Positions 43,880-54,109 of a stretch of 64,000 nt of DNA are shown one piece after another. The notes under the pieces were generated by a model, which was not told where the DNA came from, did not search any database, and worked only from the letters and a program-made list of their open reading frames with translations. Position 1 is the stretch's first letter. Each line of letters starts with the position of its first letter. Position numbers and translations under genes: made by a program. Location: assembly GCA_037126765.1 (NCBI GenBank), contig JBBCBC010000016.1, forward strand, positions 13,566,728 through 13,630,727, given 5' to 3'. Source of the stretch: Stenogyne calaminthoides. Its lineage: Eukaryota > Streptophyta > Magnoliopsida > Lamiales > Lamiaceae.

Positions 43880-46670
43880 CATATTAAGAATTTCATTACT
43901 TATAAAAAGTTAAAACGTAATATTATTTATGATTACTAATAACAAGTTTTATCAAAATGTATAAATGAAAGATAAATGTTGCGTTCAATATAAGACATGC
44001 CATCACTTTTTCCCCAGTAGTATGAGGGAAAATTATTTATAGGTACAAAATTTTGATGCAAATTATTAATATGTATAAACGGAATTGGATGTATAGTCAA
44101 AATTACACACAAAAGTGTAAATGTATCTAAATATATATAATTAGATTGTACCTATTAATAAGTTGCAATTCGTAAATGTATGCAATTCTTAAACGTATTA
44201 TCAGTAAGTCTCCCGAATAATCCACTGCGAGCAATATTCCTATGGGTATGTTTGTTTTGGGATTTAGGTGTGCGGGGGAAGTCATGAGTGAATTTGAAAA
44301 CTGAATTTTGAAATCCCCAACTAGTATGTGACTTGAATTGCAAAGTTCTAAGTTCATCCGGGTGAGTTTAGAAACAAATATACCCTATAAGCTCTGAACT
44401 AAGCTGACTGAGATTGCAAAAAGTCTTACCATTAATTAAGCTGAAACTGGTTGAATTATGAAACGTGCTATCAGAAATTATGCATTAATACAGGCAAAAA
44501 AAAAAAAGACTAAAAGAGTGCCAAAATGTGCCTGCTATGGATGTAATCAAATTAAAACATTGGAAATTATGGACTCTGGTTTTTTTTTTCCCGATTTGTG
44601 CAATTAGTAAAACTCGTTAATATAGACAAACAAATTGAAGTTCAATGATATTAGATCCGTCAGTTCGTTTACAAACTCGTGAATAACATAGTATAAATTA
44701 TATATAATGAATGTTTTGACTTTAATTTCGAACCTAGTATTTATAATAAATAGAAAAATATGTAATTAATTAAATTTATTTCATTAAATAAAATCATAAA
44801 ATTTAGTAGATATATATAATTTTATATGTGCTATTAATTAATGTATAATCTATTTTAAAATTAAAATTATTAAATTCATTTAGACATCATTAAATTCAAA
44901 AGAACTTATGAACCAATAACATTCAATAATTAAATTCGAAATGATCTTTATAATAAATAACTCAAATTTAAACACTTCAAAAAATTCGATTCAAACTAGT
45001 AGACAATGGGTTCTAATCTTTTATAGATATCGATAAAAAATTACATACGTAAATAGAATGGAAAAGGACTAAAAGTCATACACTCTGTCCCAATCTTTGC
45101 CACTCATTCGTATGGGGTCTATCAATCTCTTTTTCCCCAACTAATATCATTATCATGATGGCCTATTCTTTAAATTAAACTATGTAGTTTTCTAATCACT
45201 TGTTACAAGGCTACATGCCCAAAAAGGAAGGTGAGTGTTATAGTAAAATTGGTAATCCTGCTCCAAATCTTGTTTTTATAATGGCAAGTGTGTCTGAAAA
45301 GCCTACAACTTTAAATATATTAATAACATCCCAACTTTGTTCCTTCCCTTCCAGCTTCTTCCTTTCTGTTGTTCTACCAACATGATAGATACCATATCCT
45401 ATATAAATAACATATATTATGAGTAAGAATGGATTAGGTGCACAACACAATTTAAATATAATTTTAAAAAGTGTAAATAGTTTTATTAAAATGTGCAGGT
45501 TGTTTTTATTAAAAAATGCAAATGTTATGGTGAAAGAGTTTGCACTTTTGAAAAATACACTTATATTACACGTTCTTTTTAGTATATACAGGACTTTATT
45601 ATATGCAAATGTATCCATATTATATAGTTTAGTTCTTGGCCATAATAACTAATACATGATTAATATTATTCAATAAAAATAATTAATTTCGTTCAACTAA
45701 AATTACTAATACTTTATAATAAAAAAAATTAATATTAATTAAAAATACACTTGAATTGGACGATACAATTGACACATAAATAAAAATATTTTCCAATAAC
45801 ATTATTGTGGATTGTTTGGTAGGATATATTCCAATTGATTTTTCACCAATAATAAAAATTCCAAATGTACAAGCCTCAAATAAGTGCACATCTTTCTGGT
45901 TCATTTATACTCCCCTAGCCCTTTTCAAGGCTACAACCCTACTCTACTGCCATAAGTACAACACAAACACACTATTCCCATCTTTTGGTTCCCAGTTTAC
46001 TGATCCTGCATCAATAATGGACTCACTGTCAGAAAACGAATGGTTCTAATTTCCCAAGTTTTTATTACTTACTTTTTTACTCATTTTTAACTCCCATTTT
46101 CATCTCTTGCTTTGAGCTTTCAATGTGCATTCTGGCATGTCCTTTTCTATTTCACTTTCTTTAGGGCCATGTTTGGCTGATTCTTTGGTTTGATTATTGA
46201 GGTACATTACAATTCCATCCCTGTGTGAATAACCCCAACCACAAAAACAGGACACTATTTATTAAGTGCCCATACAGCAGCAGTAATTTGCAGTATTACC
46301 TTTTTATCTTGTGACTAGTTATTTTTCTGAAAAGGGTATTATTATTAGTGTTTTGTTACAAATGGGGTTATGAAAGATTCACACTTTTGTGTGTGTGCTC
46401 CATAATTTGAAGGTCATTGCATGTAAATTGTGTTGGATCTTGGCTGTTCTTAAATAGTGAAGTGAGATACCGTTTTTGTATGAAAATTTATCCTTTTATT
46501 TTGAAATGTCTCTGTGGATTTCCTAATTCAAGCCGAAAATTGGAGTTTCATAGAAATTTTGGAGTGTTTTCATAGTAAAAAACCAGTCTTTAACATTCAA
46601 AATTCAATGTTTTTGTGAGAACTGCTGTAAGATTCTTGAGGTGCTACTTTGCATTTTGTGAATAATTTGC
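43880..46670. other. Long AT-rich intergenic region upstream of SPL gene
   Basis: I found no gene, element end or RNA. Short open frames here are AT-rich, lack domains and lie on both strands. The part next to the SPL gene may contain its promoter. Confidence 0.5.
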
Positions 46671-46671
46671 A

Positions 46672-46945
46672 AAAGTATTAGTTGTTTCATTCAAAAATAT
46701 TAGTTGTTTCATTTAAACGTATTAGTTGCTATACTATAAAGTAGTGGTTGATAGTATGGTAATTCGTGACAGTATTAGTTGTTTCATTCAAAAGTATTAG
46801 TTGTTTCATTCAAAAGTATTGCTATACTATAAAGTATTAGTTGATAACCAGTTGTATGGTAATTTGCAAGAGTATTAGTTGTTTCATTCAAAAGTATTAG
46901 TTTCTATACTATAAAGTATTAGTTGATAACCACTTGTATGGTACA
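46672..46945 (+). repeat. AGTATTAGTTGTTTCATT degenerate repeats before SPL gene
   Basis: AAAGTATTAGTTGTTTCATT recurs about seven times, mixed with CTATACTATAAAGTATTAGT and GATAACCASTTGTATGG, in tandem blocks of roughly 20 and 100 bp. It ends about 150 bp before the SPL start codon. The same words recur in the SPL intron. Confidence 0.85.
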
Positions 46946-47088
46946 CTTTTTTTGCATAAGACCAACTCAAGAATAGATAGGAGCACTTATTGTTTATCAT
47001 GAATCTGGTAGTTGACTTGCATGATATGTTGTAACAGGTGAAAGAATTGTTGTAGCTGAATTTGTTGTGTTGAAAAGAAATTGATGAA

Positions 47089-48355
47089 ATGGAATGGGCA
47101 TCATCATCAAAAAGGGAAAGGGAAAAGGGAGGTGAAGTAGTTAATTGCTTGGTTGATGGTTGTAATGCTGATTTAAGGGTTTGCAGAGAGTATCACAGGC
47201 GCCACAAAGTTTGCGAGGCTCATTCCAAAACTCCCAAGGTCTCCATTTCCGGCCGAGAGCTCCGATTTTGCCAGCAGTGCAGCAGGTACTTAGTTTCCAA
47301 ATACCACCAATTAAGCATGAATATGATTGAGATGATGGAATTAAAACATACTGGTAATTGTTACTCGTTTTAAAGGAACTGAAGTGCGATCAAGTATTTG
47401 TTTAAGGCAAATACTTCTATGCACTAGTTGAATGGTATTAGTTGTTTTAACTGAACAGTATTAGTTGTATGCACTGAAAAGTATTAGTGTGCAATTGTGT
47501 TTCTTAGGACACAGAGAGTAAATGTGTAAATGGTAAGTCATCAAAATTTAGGAAAGTCATATGTAAACAAGTTTACCGTGGAACTTGTTAACATTCTGTG
47601 TGTACTTTTAAATAGTATTAGTTGTTGCATTAAAAGGTATCGGTTTGATAGTATTAGTTGTTTCGTTGACAAGTATTAGTTTTTTTACTATAAAGTGATA
47701 GTTACAAACCAGTTGATGGCAAAACTATTTCACATAAGACCAACTCTTTACATCCATCTGCATTTGACAATTGAATTATCCTATTTGTGTACATAAATAC
47801 CAGAAATGACATGTATCTATCTGGAAGAATCCCATCAAAAGATGTTAGGTGATGTTCAAGTGTAAGGTAAATCAACCAAAAAGTGATGCCATTGTGTTGT
47901 GTTAATTTCATTAGCATAATTTAGAACAATACAGGTTCCAATCTCTGGTGGAGTTCGACGAGGGAAAGCGAAGCTGCAGGAAACGACTCGACAGCCACAA
48001 CCGCAGGCGAAGGAAGCCTCAGCCCCCAAACCCAGGGCTACATTTCTCCAACCAACCACCGGGCCCCACGCTCGTTTCATTCGGCTCACCACAGATGGTG
48101 CCGACCTCTTGGGCAGTGAACGAGGTGGAGTACGAACAAGGCATGTGTTCGGGGGACGGGGGATTGGGATTGGTCGACTCCAACGGTGCTCTTTCTCTTC
48201 TGTCAACCAGGGAGGTGGACTTCAACCTCCCGTGGGGCCTTCAGACCGGGTTGCCCCATCAACAAACGCCCAACACCTCCGCACCTTCTACTCTCCACGC
48301 GCAAGGATCGTCGTCCGGTGGATCACACCAAACTTTTACATTCATGTGGGAGTAG
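47089..48355 (+). CDS. SPL13-like: SBP-box transcription factor, SPL13-like, two exons
   Basis: This is a nuclear DNA-binding protein of the SPL family, which binds GTAC cores and controls phase change, branching and flowering. Exon 1 is 47089-47285 and exon 2 is 47935-48355; joined they give 205 residues. The SBP domain starts at residue 20 (CLVDGCNADL) and runs through REYHRRHKVCEAHSKTP, RFCQQCSR, FDEGKRSCRKRLDSH and NRRRRKPQP, the basic nuclear signal. The intron splits the domain after CQQCS, as in other SPLs. In zinc site 2 the usual His after CQQCSRF is Gln (CAA, 47939-47941). ALSLLS and the end QTFTFMWE match SPL13. The N terminus is far shorter than in Arabidopsis SPL13 (about 360 residues from memory). 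It could be a compact paralogue or a partial gene. Confidence 0.85.
47446..47700 (+). repeat. AGTATTAGTTG repeats inside the SPL intron
   Basis: AGTATTAGTTGT occurs several times between 47455 and 47690, with ACTATAAAGTGATAGTT and AACCAGTTGATGG, the same words as in the upstream block at 46672-46945. The two blocks flank exon 1. Confidence 0.8.
48186..48205 (+). promoter_or_regulatory. miR156 target site in SPL exon 2
   Basis: GTGCTCTTTCTCTTCTGTCA differs from the common SPL site GUGCUCUCUCUCUUCUGUCA at base 8 (C to U). This turns a C:G pair with miR156 position 13 into a U:G wobble. It encodes the usual ALSLLS peptide. Cleavage would be expected between the bases facing miR156 positions 10 and 11. 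Confidence 0.9.
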
Positions 48356-48693
48356 CTTCGCTTTACCTACTATCTATATCCTATCCTATCCTATCTTTTG
48401 TATGCTTCTGTTGATTAGTGATCTAAATTCTTTGTAATTTCCTACCTAAGCTAATTATGCATCTTGCTTATTCTCAACTCTTAATTAGGTGCAATATGTC
48501 TTCTTTAACAGGATATACGTCCTTGTACTATCTCCTAAACCTAACCTTTTCCCCTTTCATCGTATATCATGTTTTGATTTTGATGATAATGTCATTTTGT
48601 TTATGCCTGGTTTATGGTTGTGATCCTCTCTGTTTCATGGTTTTACCATTTGTTGAATTTGATGATGTCATTGTTACATAGAGAAGAAAATTA

Positions 48694-49361
48694 CTCCTTC
48701 CGTCCCACAAAGATAGACACAGAGCTGATTAATTTACAAAAAAAAAACATGATCTTATGATTTTAGGGTCTTAAAGATTTTTTCTATCGATCGAGAAATT
48801 GAAAGATAAAAGAATATCAATCAAGGATCTGAATGATAAGAACTATCAATATATGACTCGAAAATATTACATCTTATAATTTATATCATTATTTATTGTA
48901 TACATTATTATTTTTTTATTATTGCTTTCATTATTTTATTTGTTGTAAAATTAATATATTTATTATTATTATTTGAGCTTGTGATTTATAAAAATATAAT
49001 TGGATAACTAGCCATTATAAGATGTCAAACATGATCTTATATTGGATAGTTTCTATCTTTTATTCTCAAATTATTAGTTTTACATCTTTCAGCCCTTAAT
49101 CGATATCGAAAAATCTTTTGGGCCTTACATTGATAGTTAAACTATCTTTCAAGAACTAAATTGATAAAACTCCTAATAAATTATAATTTTTACCCATTTT
49201 GTCCTTATAACTAATATTTGGATTTCTTTTTTAAAAAAATACATTTTATAAAGACAAATATGAAAAAAAAAAATTAATGACATCTTAAGTATAATAATTG
49301 ATTAATTTTTATGGGACAAATGAAAATAATGAAAAAACTTATCTTTATGGGATGGACGAAG
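48694..49361. mobile_element. Stowaway-like element
   Basis: CTCCTTCCGTCCCACAAAGA at the left is matched inversely by TTTATGGGATGGACGAAG at the right, with TA on both sides (48692-48693, 49362-49363). At 668 bp it is longer than usual for Stowaway. It contains only AT-rich sequence. Confidence 0.75.
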
Positions 49362-49439
49362 TATTTAAGATAAACGATTTTGTGTGAATGTCAATCTTTT
49401 GAACAAAAAAAAATATTTTAAAAAGAGTGAGCCTATTAC

Positions 49440-49888
49440 CAATGTTTTCAAAACCGGGTTGAACCGGGAACCGGCCGGTAACCCGGTTAAAAAGTACATA
49501 TATAACCGGATTTCAGGTTGAATCGGGTTGAACCGGTCGAAACCGGTCAAAACCCGGTTCAACCGAAAAAAACCGGTTTTTTTCTTTTTTTTAAAAAAAA
49601 TAAATTATTAATTTATATTAAATATTTAAAATTTTAAATCTATATTTCTCTCACATTTTTCTCTAACACTTTCGATGTGGGATAAATATATGAGTTGAGA
49701 CAAAATTTATAAAATATGATATGAAAAGTTATAAAATATATATTTAAATTTTTGTAGGTGTATACTTATTTTGTTTTTTTAACTAAACATAAAAAACGGT
49801 TGAACCGCCGGTTAAACTGGTCCGACCGGTTGAACCGCTGACCGGTGGTTTGTCCGGTTCGATCACCGGTTCGATTATGAAAACACTG
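49440..49888. mobile_element. hAT-like non-autonomous element
   Basis: The ends CAATGTTTTCAAAACCGG and CCGGTTCGATTATGAAAACACTG (split across 49861-49888) are imperfect inverted repeats. The flanks CCTATTAC (49432-49439) and CCTATTAC (49889-49896) are identical 8-mers, the hAT duplication length. Subterminal AACCGG words are repeated many times at both ends. Confidence 0.88.
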
Positions 49889-49896
49889 CCTATTAC

Positions 49897-51660
49897 ATTA
49901 TAAGGAATATTTTAAAAATGTTGTATATGTAATGTTATTGAGCGATTTTTAGGTGTTGATGATTACGCCCAATTAAAAATTTGTATAAAGACAAACTGAT
50001 ATAACTCAAATGTTTTGAACACTACTGTCTATATTCAAAATGTCATGAATTTGAGTCAATAATTTGACCTATTAAAACGAAAAATGTATAACAATTAGTG
50101 AATAAAAGATATTTTTAATTTAGCTTTCTACTATTCTAGGTTACTTTGAAAGAGTGGCCGCCTTGACAATACATGCTCAAGATTTCAACTAATCCAACTA
50201 TATATTAGAATATTAGATGAGAAATTGGTCTTAATTACTTCAAGTTTCAGAACTATAAAACTGCATTATCCTGACTTCAGAAATAAATATTTATCTTTTG
50301 TTTTAAATTAAGAATTTGGAAAAAAAAACATTATTTCAAGGAAAAATCTTGTGCGAGACCACTGGAAGTTTAAGTATGCCCTCCATAACAACAATCTTCC
50401 AATTTTTCATTATCGTGGCTAAATGAAAAGGTTATGGAATTGAAGTTGTTACTTGCAAAATATAATTATAGATTTTTTTTTTTATATAACTCGGTATCCA
50501 TCTCAAAAATTGATTAATTCGGGGATCAAAATTCACCGTCCATTAACAGGTCTCCCCTTAAAAAATTGTTATTATTGTTATTATTGAATTGACTTATCTC
50601 AAAAATTGATCACACCTAAAAAATTTCAAATCTAAAACCTAAATAGGATCATGCGTCTCAAACATGCACCAATTGACCAAGGGTTATATAATTATATATT
50701 GATTAGGGAAACATTACAATGTCGCTGGATATTATGTTACATGTAGAGATCGAGTGCTCACTTTTTTTTATCTTTTATTTTATTTCTTTTCAATTTGGGA
50801 GTAACACCTCATGCATAAGCTGCGGTTTTTTTTTTCTTTCTAGTCTTGGAATTAAAAATAGAGGAACGTCGACATGATTTCCATTTTTGACAAAAAATTG
50901 TATAAGTTCGAATTCACAATGAATCAGTGAACTCTATTTTTTTTAACAATGACTATTATTTACAAAACTATCTCTATGACACATATGAACTATTATTGTT
51001 ATGCACATAAATGATCACTTATTTTTTTTTAAATAATTATAATTTTTTATATAAATATATTTTTTAAACGATAATAGTTTTTGTGCGTAATAATAATGTA
51101 ATTCCTCTTCCATTTAAATCTCATTGGAGCCACTTTGAGGTGTCCGAGATAGCAAAATAGTTGAGTAATCCCTGAGCTATATACTTTTGTTTTGAAAAAT
51201 TCTTAAATTATTTTTTATTTTAAAAAGACCTTACACCGTATGATTCTTGTTTCATTAGTTTCTTGTTAACGAATATTCATAAATTTTATTAAATTGATTT
51301 AATATTTTTTTATTAAAATATGATACATCAACGTAATTTTAATATTATTATATTCATATCAAACTTTAATAAAAAAAAAACATCTCCAGCCAACTGCCAA
51401 AAAAGGTCTTATGATAAAAAAAATATATAATTTAAAGACTTATTAAAATAAAAAAATAATTTAAGTGGTTATGAATCAAGATTTATATGATTTAAGGATT
51501 TTTCTTTAAAATAAAAAATAATTTTATAATTTTTTGAAATAAAAATTAATTATTCGGGAGCTTTTCGATGTATTATACCTATAATCTATTTCAACCTACT
51601 TATATCTCCTTTATGATTATCAAACTATTGCACCCTAAAAATAGAGACAGACGAATTCCC
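49897..51660. other. AT-rich intergenic stretch
   Basis: No gene, RNA or bounded element was recognised in this 1.7-kb region. Confidence 0.5.
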
Positions 51661-51667
51661 CTGAATG

Positions 51668-51740
51668 ATCAAGCTTAGATAACTCAAGTGGTTAGAATTC
51701 TACTATTCGAAACTTTAAGGTCTTGAGTTTGAGATACGAA
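51668..51740 (+). mobile_element. SINE-like head
   Basis: TTAGATAACTCAAGTGGTTAG followed by GGTCTTGAGTTTGAGATAC resembles diverged boxes A and B of a tRNA-derived SINE. No tail or duplication was found. Confidence 0.4.
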
Positions 51741-51744
51741 AAAC

Positions 51745-52220
51745 AAATAAATTAATCCCTCTTGTGGTAGTTTCCCTGTTGTGGGGTGGTGGTCCCCCTC
51801 TTGTGGGGTTGCGGTTCTGATTGTGGTGCGATTACTGTTCCGAGTTGCAGTTTTGGGTGATAATTACGGTTTCGGTTTACAACGAAATAAAATAATATTG
51901 TCATGTGTCCTGTGGTAGAAGGAATTACTGTAATTAGTTATCTTAGGGAATTATTGTAATTATTGTAACTAGTTATCTTAGAAAACTATTGTAATTGATT
52001 ACCTTAAAAAAATAAATGAAAATTAACTTAGAATCTACATTTATCTGGATTTCAGTTAAAATTAATCCGCTGAAATAAGGAATCGTTAAATGGGCTGTAA
52101 GTTAAATTTAAATGAGGGCACCCGATTAGTCCCAAGGCCATCTTGTCGGCCCAATACATGCTTTTAGGCTTTTTACAACACCACCTCCACTTGAAAATTT
52201 GAAATGACAAATTATACTTA
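51745..52220. other. Spacer with GT-rich patch
   Basis: A short GTGGTGGTCC / TTGTGGGGTTG patch (51765-51850) is followed by degenerate direct repeats of GTAATTAGTTATCTTAG (51930-52005). No gene was seen. Confidence 0.5.
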
Positions 52221-52225
52221 CACAA

Positions 52226-52376
52226 AGATAAAGATGAGACGCACTCGCGTGAGGCGGTCTTACGGTAAGACATAACATGTTTTAGAAATGTTATTTTAAC
52301 ATTTTGAGTGAGATAAATATTAATTTGTTTTAATTTATACATTATGTCATGTATGAGACCGTCTTATACAAGTTTT
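52226..52376 (+). repeat. Dispersed GACGGTCTCACGG repeat, copy 2
   Basis: GTGAGGCGGTCTTACGGTAA at the left and GAGACCGTCTTATACAAG at the right are inverted, about 100 bp apart, with the shared TTTTAACATTTTG core. It is related to 42485-42605. It looks like a MITE; its duplication is not clear. Confidence 0.55.
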
Positions 52377-52379
52377 TGT

Positions 52380-53472
52380 CATTTTTAAATAATGTGGCTA
52401 AAGATGTTGCACTATTTTTGGCTACTAACTAAAGTCAAAGTTGTGTCCGAATATGATTGATAAATAGTAATAGAGTTGGAACAAACAAACAAGTCCAGTA
52501 AAGAACGCCCAAAACAGATGGGCCGGAAAATCATGTAAGCCCACCAAAGTAAGCCCAACTATGTTGCAAAAGAAGTCAAAGTAAGGCCCACAATAAATTC
52601 AGTGAGTCAAATTAATTAACGACACTTTTACTAACCCATAAATTGCATATATAAAATGCATTTCTTCAATAGAGTAGTTGATCATGACATATTTTCTGAA
52701 AATAAATAAATAAATAAATTAACGACCAGAAATGGGAATAAAAACAAAGTGCATTGGTGTGTTCTTCTTTAACAAGTGGCCAAGCTAGAAATGTAGCTAT
52801 CATGTATTTTTGAGGTTCCTTTCCAACCAGCTAAATTATGATCACATGAATTTGATATCGCCGGATCCCACAATATATATTCTCACGTTTTATTAGTGTT
52901 TCATGTTTAATTTAAATTACTTAGAGGGGTTTATCCATATTTTTTTAATTCTTAAACACATTCTAAATTGAATCCTTTTATATGTAATTACCCTAAGTTT
53001 TTTTAGCTACTAATCATCATTATGGAAATTTTTCTGTAAAAGGAGGTGCTTAGACGAAATCATGATAAAAACAAAAAAGTATAAATGTTTTTGCTTAGAT
53101 GGTATTCTTTTATAATATATAGAAGTATAAAAGCATTATTCTCAATTATATCTTGTTTATTATTTAACATATCTCAAGTACTCCATCATGGATATTAATT
53201 CATAAGACGGAGAAAATATTAAATATCAAGATAATTGATCCCGTCGTTACAGTTTTGTGTCCATTGCTGGTGCAATTTTGGAGGATAATCACTTTTTCCT
53301 AACTTCCATATTTAGAATAATAATATATATTTTTTTTAAATAGAATAATAACTTTTTGATAACGTAAATTTCCACGTCATTTTTGGCATGAATCGAATTG
53401 AGATATTGCTCGATAATATCACCTGATTATGAAAGCAAAAAATTGTAGAAGGTATCAGCAATCTGCTGAAAA
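52380..53472. other. AT-rich intergenic stretch
   Basis: I see no gene, RNA or bounded repeat here. Confidence 0.5.
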
Positions 53473-53642
53473 CAGAGACGGATCTAGGATTTCGTTCCAA
53501 AGGAGGCGAATTTTTTCATTCAGTAAGGGTGGTGAAATGATAAAATCTTACAATTTTAAAGCATAAATATAAAATTTTCGACATATATAATACAATTAAT
53601 TCATCCCAAAAGGGTGACTGGCGCCCCCTAGATCCATCCTTG
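53473..53642. mobile_element. Short hAT-like element
   Basis: CAGAGACGGATCTAGG at the left is matched inversely by CCTAGATCCATCCTTG at the right (13 of 16). The flanks are GCTGAAAA and GCTGGAAA, 7 of 8 alike. It is 170 bp and non-coding. Confidence 0.6.
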
Positions 53643-53693
53643 GCTGGAAAAAGTATCGATATCATGTCACTGGAAAGAGTATCGATATCATGT

Positions 53694-54101
53694 AGAGCCG
53701 GCCCTGGGCATGTGCGGGCCATGCCGTCGCACAGGCCCCACGCCAGCCCAGAGTCCCGTATATATATTTTTTTTAATTTTATATATTAATACATATGTAT
53801 ATATTAATGAGATGCAAAAACTTTAAAAGGAGAAATAGGTAGGTTATAGGTCTTGAGATCAACCCCTCTTTTTACGGTATTTTATCGAAATATCCATAAA
53901 CATTCGACGAAATTTTATTTATATTTGATCTTTTTTTTTTTTTGTATAAATGCTGAAGTTTAAATATTTTTTCGCATTGGGTCGAAATATCCATACATTC
54001 GACAAAATTTTATTTATATTTGATCTTTTTATTTTTTGTATAAATGCTGAAGTCTAAATATTTTTTCGCACTGGGTCCCTAAATTGTAGGACCGGCCCTC
54101 G
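53694..54101. mobile_element. hAT-like element with internal direct duplication
   Basis: The ends AGAGCCGGCCCTGGGC and GTAGGACCGGCCCTCG are inverted, with identical 8-bp flanks TATCATGT (53686-53693, 54102-54109). Inside, a block of about 100 bp containing CGACGAAATTTTATTTATAT and GTATAAATGCTGAAGT is present twice in direct order (about 53885-53985 and 53990-54075). Confidence 0.82.
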
Positions 54102-54109
54102 TATCATGT

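Noticed and set aside
45200..46049. Cluster of 60-126-codon frames on both strands
   Set aside because: They are AT-rich, hydrophobic by composition, lack motifs and are not matched by splice signals.
46672..46945. CRISPR or regulatory array from AGTATTAGTTG repeats
   Set aside because: The units are short, diverged and directly adjacent. They look like a degenerate minisatellite in a plant promoter.
47702..48225. Minus-strand frames over the SPL intron and exon 2
   Set aside because: They are antisense to the SBP domain and miR156 site. They show no known motif.
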